Shown here piece after piece: positions 18,639 to 27,147 of a stretch of DNA of 64,000 nt (its first letter is position 1; each line of letters opens with the position of its first letter). Source of the DNA: Pseudoxanthomonas sp. CF385 (lineage in GTDB: Bacteria > Pseudomonadota > Gammaproteobacteria > Xanthomonadales > Xanthomonadaceae); NCBI RefSeq assembly GCF_900104255.1, contig NZ_FNKZ01000004.1, positions 1 to 64,000 on the forward strand. Reading direction: 5' to 3'. The notes under the pieces were generated by a model. That model was not told where the DNA came from. It ran no database searches and saw only the letters and a list, made by a program, of their open reading frames with translations. Made by a program: the position numbers and the translations under genes.

Positions 18639-19538
18639 GTGACCACGGCGCTGGCGACCCTGGCCGTCGACAGCCGCTGCACGCTGGGCGAAGGCATCCT
18701 GTGGTGCGATCGCCGGCGCGTCCTGTACTGGACCGACATCCTCGCCGCCGAGCTGTGGCGGCACGATCCCGACAGTGGCCACACGCACACGTGGTCGCTG
18801 CCCGCCCCGCTGGGCTGCCTGGCGCTGGCCGAGGACGGGCGCCTGCTGCTGGGCCTGGCCAAGGGCCTGTACGCAAGCGATGTCGAAGCGCAGCTCACCA
18901 GCCGAGAACTCGCCCTCGAGCGCCTGGCTGACGTCGACGCCGACGACCCGATGAGCCGCGTCAACGACGGCCGCGCCGACCGCCATGGCGGTTTCGTGTT
19001 CGGCACCAAGAGCGAGCACGCCGACCTGCGGCCGACCGGCCGCTTCCATCAGTACACCGCGGCGCATGGCCTGCGCGAACTCGCATTGCCGCGCGCCGCG
19101 ATCCCGAATTCGATCTGCTTCGACGCCACCGGCACGCGCCTGTACTTCTGCGATTCGGTGACGCCGCGGATCCTGCATTGCCGCTACGACGCCGCGACCG
19201 CGACCGTGTCCGACGTCGGCGTATTCGTCGACCTCGACGTGCCCGGCGCGGAGCCCGACGGCTCGATCGTCGATGCCGAGGACGCCGTGTGGAACGCGCA
19301 GTGGGGCGCTGGTCGCGTGGTGCGCTATCTGGCGGACGGCCGCATCGACCGCATCGTGACGGTGCCGGCCCCGCAGCCGTCGTGCTGCGTGTTGCGCGAC
19401 GACACGCTGTACGTGACCAGCGCACGCGTCGGACTCGACGCCGTGGCGCTCGCCGCGGCGCCGCTGTCGGGCGGCGTGTTCGCCCACTGCCTCCCGCGCG
19501 CGCTGGCGCGCGCGACCGACCGGGTGCGCCTGCCATGA
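18639..19538 (+). CDS. SMP-30/gluconolactonase family sugar lactonase
   Basis: A six-bladed propeller lactonase of about 299 residues that would hydrolyse galactonolactone to galactonate. The metal ligands of the SMP-30 family are seen: Glu in LGEGILW, Asn in IPNSICFDATG and Asp in EPDGSIVDAE, with the substrate Asn/Asp in RVNDGRADRHGGF. The GTG at 18639, four bases past the dgoD stop, is preferred because the first beta strand (LAVDSRCTLGEG) follows closely; ATG codons at 18606 and 18612 inside dgoD are alternatives. Its stop overlaps dgoK by 4 bases. The sugar specificity comes from context, since this family also includes gluconate, arabinonate and xylonate lactonases. Confidence 0.85.
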   Translation: MTTALATLAVDSRCTLGEGILWCDRRRVLYWTDILAAELWRHDPDSGHTHTWSLPAPLGCLALAEDGRLLLGLAKGLYASDVEAQLTSRELALERLADVDADDPMSRVNDGRADRHGGFVFGTKSEHADLRPTGRFHQYTAAHGLRELALPRAAIPNSICFDATGTRLYFCDSVTPRILHCRYDAATATVSDVGVFVDLDVPGAEPDGSIVDAEDAVWNAQWGAGRVVRYLADGRIDRIVTVPAPQPSCCVLRDDTLYVTSARVGLDAVALAAAPLSGGVFAHCLPRALARATDRVRLP

Positions 19539-20443
19539 TCGCCGTCGACTGGGGCACCAGCAGCCTGCGCCTGTACCGGATGGCCGACGACGGCCAGGTG
19601 CGCGAGCGCCGCCGCAGCGACCAGGGCGTGCTGGCGTGCGCTGGTCGTTTCGGCGATGTGCTCGCGCAGGAAATCGCCGGCTGGGACGATGCCGACATCC
19701 TGCTGTGCGGCATGGTCGGCGGACGCGGCGGCTGGCACGAGATGCCGTATCTCCCGTGCCCGGCCGGCAACCATGCGCTGGCGATGGGCATGCAGCGCTT
19801 CCATCCGCCCGGCTTCGACGACCGCGCGCTGTGGCTGGTGCCCGGCCTGCGCGACAGCGATTCGGACAGCGTGCCCGACGTGATGCGCGGCGAGGAAACG
19901 CAGTTGGCCGCCCTGCTCGATGCCCTGCCCGGCGGCACCCATGTCGTGTGCCTGCCCGGCACCCACAGCAAGTGGGTGACGGTGCGCGACGGCCAGGTAC
20001 AGCGCATCGCCACCGCGATGACCGGCGAACTCTTCGCCCTGCTGCGCCAGCACAGCATCCTCGGCCGGCTGATGCCCGCCGGCGATGCGCGCTTCGACGG
20101 TTACGCCTTCGACGCCGGCCTGAAGCGCAGCGCGGAGGGCGGCGGCCTGCTCCATCATCTCTTCGGCGTACGCACGACGGGTCTGTTCCAGCAGTTCGCC
20201 GAACCGGCACTGCCGTCGTACCTGTCCGGCCTGCTGATAGGCCACGAGCTGCGGGCGTCGGGTCTGCTTTCGCACGCGCCGCGTCCGGCACAGGTGCACC
20301 TGATCGGCAACGATCGCCTGCTCGCGTCCTACGCGCACGCACTGACCACCCTGGGCGTGGGCGTGCAGCGCCATCCCGAAGACCTGTCCGCGCGCGGCCT
20401 GCACGCGCTGTGGGCCCGGCGGACCGCGACCGCCCCCTACTAG
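19535..20443 (+). CDS. dgoK: 2-dehydro-3-deoxygalactonokinase
   Basis: A 302-residue DgoK-family kinase, slightly longer than the E. coli enzyme, that phosphorylates 2-keto-3-deoxygalactonate before aldol cleavage. The N-terminal phosphate motif is MIAVDWGTSSLRLYRM; the family pattern PGTHSKWV appears near residue 145 and a GNDRLLASYAHAL segment near the C-terminus. It starts inside the lactonase stop codon (ATGA), and its own stop is followed after 14 bases by the first GH43 gene. With this gene all five steps of the De Ley-Doudoroff route from galactose to pyruvate and glyceraldehyde 3-phosphate are present. Confidence 0.93.
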   Translation: MIAVDWGTSSLRLYRMADDGQVRERRRSDQGVLACAGRFGDVLAQEIAGWDDADILLCGMVGGRGGWHEMPYLPCPAGNHALAMGMQRFHPPGFDDRALWLVPGLRDSDSDSVPDVMRGEETQLAALLDALPGGTHVVCLPGTHSKWVTVRDGQVQRIATAMTGELFALLRQHSILGRLMPAGDARFDGYAFDAGLKRSAEGGGLLHHLFGVRTTGLFQQFAEPALPSYLSGLLIGHELRASGLLSHAPRPAQVHLIGNDRLLASYAHALTTLGVGVQRHPEDLSARGLHALWARRTATAPY

Positions 20444-20457
20444 TAGAGGAAAACCGG

Positions 20458-22131
20458 ATGCTGAAGCACTGCGCGTGGATCCTGGCGGCATGGTTGACGA
20501 TTGATCCCGCATGGGCGGGCGATGCGGTCTTCCGCGAGGTGCGCTACCACGGCGACGATGGCGGCCCGGCCGTGGGAGCGGACGCGTATCGCAATCCGGT
20601 CGTCGCGGGCTTCTACCCCGACCCATCCGCGATCCGCGTCGGCGACGACTTCTACCTGGTGACATCGACGTTCGGCTATTTCCCGGGGCTCCCGATCTTC
20701 CGCAGCACCGACCTGGTGTCGTGGACGCAGGTCGGCAACGCGATCCACCGTCCCGGGCAGATCAACTACGGCGAGAAGGAAGAACTGACGCGCGGCTTGT
20801 TCGCCGCCACCCTCGCCCATCACGACGGCACGTTCTACATCGCCAACACCTGCTTCTACTGCGACCGCGGCAACTTCGTGGTGACGGCGAAGGATCCCGC
20901 CGGACCGTGGTCTGACCCGATCTGGCTCGGCGTTAGCGGCATCGATCCCTCGCTGTTTTTCGACGACGACGGCAGCGCATGGGTGGTCCATAACGACGTG
21001 CCCGACGGGAAGCTCCGCTACGACGGCCATCGCGCGATCTGGCTGCAGCGCTTCGACTTCGCGAAGCGCGAACGCGTCGGCACGCGCCTGCTGCTGGTGG
21101 ACGGCGGCGCCGATCCGGCGACGAACCCGGAACATGTCGAAGGCCCGCACATCTTCAAGCACGACGGCTGGTACTACCTGACCGCCGCGGAAGGCGGCAC
21201 CGGTGAGCAGCATGCGCAGATGGTCTGGCGCAGCCGTGCGCTCGCCGGCCCGTATCAGCCCGCACCCTCCAACCCCTCGCTGACCCAGCGCGACCTCGAC
21301 CCGAAGCGCGCCGATCCAGTGACCTCCACCGGTCATGCGCAGTTCGTCAAGCTCAAGGATGGCACCTGGTGGGCGGTGTTCCTCGCCACGCGACCCTATC
21401 GCGGCAATCAATACAACCTGGGCCGCGAGACCTTCCTGCTGCCGGTCACCTGGAAGGACGGCTGGCCGGTGATCCTGCCACGCGGCGAACGCGTGCCGAT
21501 GGTCGCGAAGCGCCCGGACCTGCCGCGCAACCCGCAACCGCTGCCGACCAGCGGACCGATCACGTGGACGGAGCGCTTTGAGGCGCCCACGCTGCCGCTG
21601 GCGTGGATGACGCTGCATCCGCCGCAGAGCCGCTGGTATGCCACCGGCAAGGACGGCCTGACGATCACGCCGGGCGCGATGCCGCTGGGCGCCTTCGGCA
21701 CGGCGCCTGGCCAGCCGTCGTACATCGCCCATCGCTTGCAGCATCACGCAGCCACGCTTGAAACCACGCTGGCATCGTTCGAGCCCGCTACCGGCGAACT
21801 GGCGGGCCTCGTCCTGCTGCAGAACGAATACGGGCACTACGTGCTCGGCGTCGAACGCGATGAACGCGGGCTGGCCGTGTCGCTGTACCGGCGCAGCGGT
21901 CGCGAGGGCGCGAAGGAAGGAGATCGCCTGGCGCGCATTCCGCTGGACGAAGGCCACGGTCCGGTATCGCTGCGCTTCCGCGTCGACGGTCCGCGCCTGG
22001 ATGCCGCGTACGCGCTGGCCCCCGGTGAATGGACGTCGGTCGCGACGGGCCTCGATGCCAGCCTGTTGAGCGTGGAAACCGCGGGTGGCTTCATCGGCAA
22101 CACGTTCGGCCCTTACGCCGTCCGCCGCTGA
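20458..22131 (+). CDS. GH43 glycosidase (arabinofuranosidase/xylosidase type), secreted
   Basis: A 557-residue secreted five-bladed propeller enzyme of family GH43. The three catalytic carboxylates are in FYPDPSAIRVGDDFYLVTS (base Asp), GIDPSLFFDDDG (pKa Asp) and VEGPHIFKHDGWYYL (acid Glu). A C-terminal beta-sandwich (from about residue 365, with WMTLHPPQSRWYAT) is typical of the subgroup that holds xyloglucan-active alpha-L-arabinofuranosidases and beta-xylosidases. The signal peptide ends AWLTIDPAWAG. GAGGAAAA precedes the ATG, 14 bases after dgoK. In a xyloglucan context it may trim arabinosyl side groups; xylan oligosaccharides are an alternative substrate that sequence alone cannot rule out. 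Confidence 0.86.
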   Translation: MLKHCAWILAAWLTIDPAWAGDAVFREVRYHGDDGGPAVGADAYRNPVVAGFYPDPSAIRVGDDFYLVTSTFGYFPGLPIFRSTDLVSWTQVGNAIHRPGQINYGEKEELTRGLFAATLAHHDGTFYIANTCFYCDRGNFVVTAKDPAGPWSDPIWLGVSGIDPSLFFDDDGSAWVVHNDVPDGKLRYDGHRAIWLQRFDFAKRERVGTRLLLVDGGADPATNPEHVEGPHIFKHDGWYYLTAAEGGTGEQHAQMVWRSRALAGPYQPAPSNPSLTQRDLDPKRADPVTSTGHAQFVKLKDGTWWAVFLATRPYRGNQYNLGRETFLLPVTWKDGWPVILPRGERVPMVAKRPDLPRNPQPLPTSGPITWTERFEAPTLPLAWMTLHPPQSRWYATGKDGLTITPGAMPLGAFGTAPGQPSYIAHRLQHHAATLETTLASFEPATGELAGLVLLQNEYGHYVLGVERDERGLAVSLYRRSGREGAKEGDRLARIPLDEGHGPVSLRFRVDGPRLDAAYALAPGEWTSVATGLDASLLSVETAGGFIGNTFGPYAVRR

Positions 22132-22150
22132 GCGCACGCAGGAGATCGGC

Positions 22151-23758
22151 ATGCCAGGCACGTCGCGTCGCGCACTCATCAAGGCCGGACTTGCCGGCTT
22201 GGCCACCTGGCCGCTGTCGTCGCGCGCGGCAGCGACCCTCCGCGCGCCAACGCACGCCTCGCAGGCCACCGGCGTGGAAGGCCAGCGCAAGGCCGATCTC
22301 GGCGACGGCACCTACCTCAACCCCATCGTCGCCGGCGATCGTCCCGACCCCACGATCCTCAAGGACGGCGACGACTACTACATGACGTTCTCGTCGTTCG
22401 ACGCCTATCCCGGCCTGGTGATCTGGCACTCGACCGACCTCGTCAACTGGACGCCGCTCGCGCCCGCGCTGCGCACGCCGGTCGGTACCGTGTGGGCGGT
22501 CGACCTGTGCAAGCACGGCGATCGCTATTTCATCTACCTGCCGGCGCTGGCGCAGGGCGGCGCGTGGAAGATCCACGTCATCTGGGCCGACGCTATCCGT
22601 GGCCCCTGGAGCGCACCGGTCGACCTGCACATCGACGGCTGCATCGATCCCGGCCATGCCGTGGGCGAAGACGGCCGGCGCTACCTGTTCGTCAACGGCA
22701 TCCGCAAGGTGCGCCTCACCGACGATGGTCTGGCGACGGACGGGGCGCTCGAACCTGCGTACCAACCGTGGCGCTATCCGGACGACTGGATCACCGAGAA
22801 CTTCGCCCCGGAAGGCCCCAAGCTGACGCGGCGCGGCGACTGGTTCTACCTGGTCACCGCGGTCGGCGGCACGGCCGGTCCCGTGACCGGCCACATGGTG
22901 ATCGCCGCGCGTTCGCGCTCGATCCACGGCCCGTGGGAGCATTGCCCGCACAACCCGCTGGTGCGCACGCAGAACGAGGCCGAGCCCTGGTGGTCGCGCG
23001 GGCACGCGACGCTGGTCGAAGGCCCCGCGGGCGGCTGGTGGATGGTCTACCACGGCTACGAAAACGGCTATCGCACGCTCGGCCGGCAGACGCTGCTGGA
23101 ACCGATCGAATGGACGGACGATGGCTGGTTCCGCGCGCGCGGCGGCGACCTGTCGCGCCCCCTGCCCGTGCCGCGCGGTGGCAAAGCAGGCGTCGCCGGC
23201 ATCGCGCTGTCGGATGATTTCTCGCGCGACCGGCTCGGCACGCAGTGGGCCTTCCAAGCGCCGCGACCGGACGAGATGCGACGCGTGCGGTATGGCACGA
23301 AATCGCTTCGCCTCGCCGGTGCGGGCACGTCGCCTGCCGACGGCAGTGCGCTGGCATGCATCGTCGGCGACCGCGCCTATCAGGCCGAGGTCACGCTGAC
23401 GTTGATCGACGGCGGCGAAGGCGGCCTGTTGCTCTTCTACAGCCCGAAGGCCTTCGTCGGCCTTGGCTTTGCGCCCGAGGGCCTGCGCGTCTTCCAGTAC
23501 GCGGAAGAGCAGACCTGGGCACGGCGAGCGATGCCGACGCGGCGCGTGCGCCTCCGCCTGACCTACGATCACCACGTCGTGACCTGGCATCACTCGCACG
23601 ATGAAGGCCGCACCTGGAAGCGTCTGGACACCCGGATGGAAGTGTCCGGCCTGCACCACAACGTGTTCGGTGGCTTCCTCAGCCTGCGGGTGGCGCTGTA
23701 CAGCGCCGGTGCGGGGACCGTCGAGTTCAGCGACTTCCGCTACCGCGCTCTCGCCTGA
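22151..23758 (+). CDS. GH43 glycosidase, Tat-exported
   Basis: A second GH43 enzyme, 535 residues, clearly paralogous in fold to the preceding gene but diverged. Catalytic residues are in GDRPDPTILKDGDDYYMTF, GCIDPGHAVGEDG and EGPKLTRRGDWFYLV. A C-terminal concanavalin-like domain starts near residue 350 (ALSDDFSRDRLGTQWAFQAP). The N-terminus carries a twin-arginine signal (TSRRALIKAGLAGLATWP). AGGAG lies 8 bases before the ATG, which is 19 bases after the first GH43 stop; codons further upstream lie inside that gene. Substrate is probably a xylosyl or arabinosyl oligosaccharide. The gene is last in the operon and converges with the flavoprotein gene 4 bases away. Confidence 0.84.
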   Translation: MPGTSRRALIKAGLAGLATWPLSSRAAATLRAPTHASQATGVEGQRKADLGDGTYLNPIVAGDRPDPTILKDGDDYYMTFSSFDAYPGLVIWHSTDLVNWTPLAPALRTPVGTVWAVDLCKHGDRYFIYLPALAQGGAWKIHVIWADAIRGPWSAPVDLHIDGCIDPGHAVGEDGRRYLFVNGIRKVRLTDDGLATDGALEPAYQPWRYPDDWITENFAPEGPKLTRRGDWFYLVTAVGGTAGPVTGHMVIAARSRSIHGPWEHCPHNPLVRTQNEAEPWWSRGHATLVEGPAGGWWMVYHGYENGYRTLGRQTLLEPIEWTDDGWFRARGGDLSRPLPVPRGGKAGVAGIALSDDFSRDRLGTQWAFQAPRPDEMRRVRYGTKSLRLAGAGTSPADGSALACIVGDRAYQAEVTLTLIDGGEGGLLLFYSPKAFVGLGFAPEGLRVFQYAEEQTWARRAMPTRRVRLRLTYDHHVVTWHHSHDEGRTWKRLDTRMEVSGLHHNVFGGFLSLRVALYSAGAGTVEFSDFRYRALA

Positions 23759-23762
23759 CGCG

Positions 23763-25829
23763 TCAGGCCCCCGGTGTGTCGTGGTGGAAGTGCCGTTTGA
23801 ACGGCACCTCGTCGTGCTTCGGTGCGTCCAGTTCCTGCGCATAGCGATGGCCGGCGTACACCGCGTGCGCGATGAGGCCGGGCGCCAGCGCGTCGCCGAT
23901 GCAGGACACGGTGCGGATGCCGGCCCCCTCCCACTCGGCTTCGCGCTGCCGGAGCGCCTGATAGAGGGCATCGTCCGGTAGGCGCGCGGTCACGAGCACC
24001 ACGGCATCGCACGTGAGCGACGCGGCGGCACCGCTCCACACGTGCTCCAGCGCCAGCGTGGTGTCGGCGTAGCCCGTGACCATGTGCGAGACACATTGCG
24101 CCACGCCGAGTTCGGCCATCCGCCACTGGATATGGCGGTAGTCCAGCGTGTTCGCGCTCCACGAGGCGATGGTGTCGTCCGGGGTGAGGTACGTGACCTC
24201 GCAACCACGCTGGCGCAGCGCCTCGGCGACGACGCTGGCGGTGTAGAAATAGTCGTCGTCGTAGACCGCCACGCGGCCTTCCGGCCAACGCCCGTCCATC
24301 AGGTCGTCCGGGGTGAAGATGCGCGGGTTGCCGACGAAGTCGGCGACCCCCAAGCCATGCGTGCGGCCGAACCCATCGCGCCGCCACTGGCAGCCGGTGG
24401 CGATGACGACATGGTCGGCGCCGAAGTCGAGTACGTCCTGCGCGGTGAGTGCGGAGTCGAGGTAGGTGCTGACGTTCGCCAGCTTGCCGATCTGCCCCAG
24501 CCGCCAGTCGCGCACGCGCGCCCATTCGGCCAGGCCCGGCAGCCGCGCTTCGCGGGTGACACGCCCACCCAGTTCGCGCCGTGCTTCGGCCAGATGCACC
24601 TCGTACCCACGCTGGCCCAGCGCGCGCGCCGCCTCCAGTCCAGCCGGACCGCCGCCGACCACCAGCACGCGCGCCTCGCTCGCCTTCGCGGCGATGCGCT
24701 CCGGATGCCAGCCCTTGCGCCACTCCTCGCCCATGCTGGGATTCTGGGTGCAGCGGATCGGCGAGATCGTCATGTCGCCGGACACGCAGATGTTGCAGCC
24801 GATGCATTCGCGGATGTCGTCGACGCGCCCCTCCTCGATCTTGCGCGGCAGGTAGGGGTCGGCGATGGAGGGGCGTGCCGCGCCGATCAGGTCGATCACG
24901 CCGCGACGGATCTGCGACACCATCGTGTCCGGCGAGGTGAAGCGGCCCACGCCGACCACCGGCTTGGTGGTGGCCTTGCGGACGAAATCGATGAAGGGTT
25001 CCTGCGCACCTTCGCGGGCGAAGCGCGACGGCACCGAATCGTTGTACCAGGCCGCGAGGTTGACGTCCCACAGGTCCGGCAGCTCGGCCAGCAGGCCGAC
25101 GATGTCCTGCGCCTCGGCCAGTTCCACGCCGCCCGGACCCAGCAGTTCTTCGGTGGCGAAGCGCAGCGCCACGGCGCAGCGATGGCCGACCGCCTCGCGC
25201 GTATCCTGCAACACCTCGCGCAGCAGGCGCACCCGGTTCTCCAGGCTGCCCCCGTAGGCGTCGCTGCGCTGGTTGCGGCGCCGCTGCAGGAAGTGCATCG
25301 GCAACGACAGGTCGTGCGCGGCATAGACATAGACGATGTCCATGCCGGCCTTCATGCCGCGTACCGCCGCCTCGCGGTGCCAACGGCGGTACTCGGCGAT
25401 GTCGCGCAGGTCCATCGCGCGCGCCTGCGCCGGGTAGCCGTACTTCGACGGCTGGTGCGAGGGCGCCAGCAGCACTTCGCGCGAATACAGGTTGGACGCG
25501 GTCGGTCCGTTGTGCGACAGCTCCACCGCCGCCAGCGCGCCATGCGCGTGCACCTTGTCGCACATCAGGGCGAGCGCCGGGATGTCGCGGTCGTCCCACA
25601 GCCGCGCCTCGACATAGGGCGTCAGGTCGCTGCTGGGATGGATCTCGCACTCTTCCGTCGAGACCACGCCCCAGCCGCCTTCGGCCTTCACTTCGCGCAT
25701 GGCCGCGTGCGCCAGCGGCATCGCATGGCCCATGCCGTTGCAGTGCGGCACCTGGAAGAAGCGGTTCTTCGTCGTCACCGGCCCGATGCGCACCGGTTCG
25801 AACAGGATGTCGTAGCGCGGATCACGCAT
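23763..25829 (-). CDS. Trimethylamine-dehydrogenase-like flavoprotein (N-methyl amine demethylase)
   Basis: A 688-residue Old-Yellow-Enzyme/TMADH-type protein. Residues 1-330 form the FMN barrel (MRDPRYDILFEPVRIGPVTT, RSDAYGGSLENRVRLL); around 335-360 is the 4Fe-4S site with Cys spaced as in CIGCNICVSGDMTISPIRC; the C-terminal half has an ADP-binding fold (LVVGGGPAGLEAARALG). Relatives include trimethylamine, dimethylamine and histamine dehydrogenases and the dimethylglycine and N-methylproline demethylases. Lying behind a Rieske oxygenase and a permease, it probably removes the second methyl group of a betaine-like compound; the exact substrate is unknown. The ATG at 25829 is favoured over 25847 because GGGCGG precedes it. 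It overlaps the permease stop by 8 bases. Confidence 0.8.
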   Translation of the reverse strand: MRDPRYDILFEPVRIGPVTTKNRFFQVPHCNGMGHAMPLAHAAMREVKAEGGWGVVSTEECEIHPSSDLTPYVEARLWDDRDIPALALMCDKVHAHGALAAVELSHNGPTASNLYSREVLLAPSHQPSKYGYPAQARAMDLRDIAEYRRWHREAAVRGMKAGMDIVYVYAAHDLSLPMHFLQRRRNQRSDAYGGSLENRVRLLREVLQDTREAVGHRCAVALRFATEELLGPGGVELAEAQDIVGLLAELPDLWDVNLAAWYNDSVPSRFAREGAQEPFIDFVRKATTKPVVGVGRFTSPDTMVSQIRRGVIDLIGAARPSIADPYLPRKIEEGRVDDIRECIGCNICVSGDMTISPIRCTQNPSMGEEWRKGWHPERIAAKASEARVLVVGGGPAGLEAARALGQRGYEVHLAEARRELGGRVTREARLPGLAEWARVRDWRLGQIGKLANVSTYLDSALTAQDVLDFGADHVVIATGCQWRRDGFGRTHGLGVADFVGNPRIFTPDDLMDGRWPEGRVAVYDDDYFYTASVVAEALRQRGCEVTYLTPDDTIASWSANTLDYRHIQWRMAELGVAQCVSHMVTGYADTTLALEHVWSGAAASLTCDAVVLVTARLPDDALYQALRQREAEWEGAGIRTVSCIGDALAPGLIAHAVYAGHRYAQELDAPKHDEVPFKRHFHHDTPGA

Positions 25830-27147
25830 TCCGTACCGCCCGGCCATGACGACGGCGCAGCAGGAAGTACAACGGCAGGCCGGCCACCGTCAGCGCCAGC
25901 GCCAGCCAGAACGGCTGCGACCCCATGCCGATGAAGGCGAAGACCGTATAGGCCGTGCCCAGCACCGCGGCGACCAGCAGGTCGCGCCCCGCATCGCGCT
26001 GGCCGCGCCACCACAGCACGCCGAGGGCCAGCGAACAGCCCAGGTACAGCGGCAGGTTCGCGGCGGTGACCACGGTGCTGAGGAAGGTGAAGCCCGCCAC
26101 CGCGGATTCGCTGTAGTTCATCAGCACCATCGCACTGGCCAGCGAGGCCGTCAGCACCAGCGCCGCCGTGGGTGCGCCAAACGCGTTGGTGCGCGCGAAG
26201 ACCTTCGGCATCGTGCCGTTGTCGGCCATCGTGCGCATCATTTCGCCACTCAGCAGCGTCCATGCGTTCAGGGCCCCGAGGCCACTGACGACGACGAACA
26301 ACGCGATCCACCGGCCCGTGCCCTCACCTGCGAAACGCTCCATCACCAGCGCGAACGGCGCGCTCGACTGGGCGAGTTCGGCATGCGGCAGCAGCAGCAA
26401 CGGCACGGCGGAGACCACGAGGTAGATGGCGGCGGTGATGCCGGTGCCGGTCAGCGTCGCGCGCGGAATGGTGCGACCCGGGTCGTCGACCTTCGCGGCG
26501 GGAATCGTCGCCGATTCGATGCCCAACATCGCGAACAGCGCCAGCGTGGAGGCCGCCATCGCATCGCCCAGGCTGATCGGCTTCGCCGGCGGGTGCGCGG
26601 CATACGACGCCGGCGATTCGATCAGCATCCAGGCGCCCAGCACCGCCACGGCCAGCATCGGCAGCAGCTTCATGACCGTGGTCACCACCTGCACGCGGCC
26701 GCCGCTGCGCACGCCCAGCAGGTTGACCCCCACGAACAGCCACAGCACGCCGAGGCCCAGCACGGCCGGTTGCACGCGCGCCAGCGGCGGGAAGATCGCC
26801 GCGGCGTAGCCGGCCACACCGGTGGCCAGCGCCGCGAGGGTGATCCAGTTCGACACCCAGTACGACCACAGCACCGCATACGCCGGCAGGCCGCCCAGCG
26901 TGTGCTCCACGTAGCCGTAGGGCCCGTCCGCACCGGGCAGCAGGCGCGCCAGGCGGGCGAGCACCCGGGCCAGCGCGAGGCAGCCCAGCACCGTGATGCC
27001 CCAGCCCAGCAGCGCGTTGTAGCCGAACGGCGCCAGCGAGGCCGGCAGCACGAAAATGCCCATGCCGATGGTGTTGCCCACCACCAGCGCGGTGCAGGTC
27101 CAGAAGCCGATCGTCCTTCCGTCGCGCGGCGGCGTGGGCGGCTTCAA
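25822..27147 (-). CDS. APC-family amino acid/amine permease
   Basis: An inner-membrane transporter of about 441 residues with 11-12 hydrophobic helices, of the basic amino acid/polyamine antiporter branch of the APC superfamily. The first helix carries the substrate motif TALVVGNTIGMGIF. The start is uncertain: a TTG at 27147 gives a 4-base overlap with the Rieske stop and has GAGGG 7 bases upstream, while an ATG at 27180 would overlap the Rieske gene by 37 bases with a poor ribosome site. Flanked by two demethylation enzymes, it probably imports the methylated amine substrate or exchanges it for the product (inference). Confidence 0.8.
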   Translation of the reverse strand: MKPPTPPRDGRTIGFWTCTALVVGNTIGMGIFVLPASLAPFGYNALLGWGITVLGCLALARVLARLARLLPGADGPYGYVEHTLGGLPAYAVLWSYWVSNWITLAALATGVAGYAAAIFPPLARVQPAVLGLGVLWLFVGVNLLGVRSGGRVQVVTTVMKLLPMLAVAVLGAWMLIESPASYAAHPPAKPISLGDAMAASTLALFAMLGIESATIPAAKVDDPGRTIPRATLTGTGITAAIYLVVSAVPLLLLPHAELAQSSAPFALVMERFAGEGTGRWIALFVVVSGLGALNAWTLLSGEMMRTMADNGTMPKVFARTNAFGAPTAALVLTASLASAMVLMNYSESAVAGFTFLSTVVTAANLPLYLGCSLALGVLWWRGQRDAGRDLLVAAVLGTAYTVFAFIGMGSQPFWLALALTVAGLPLYFLLRRRHGRAVRNA

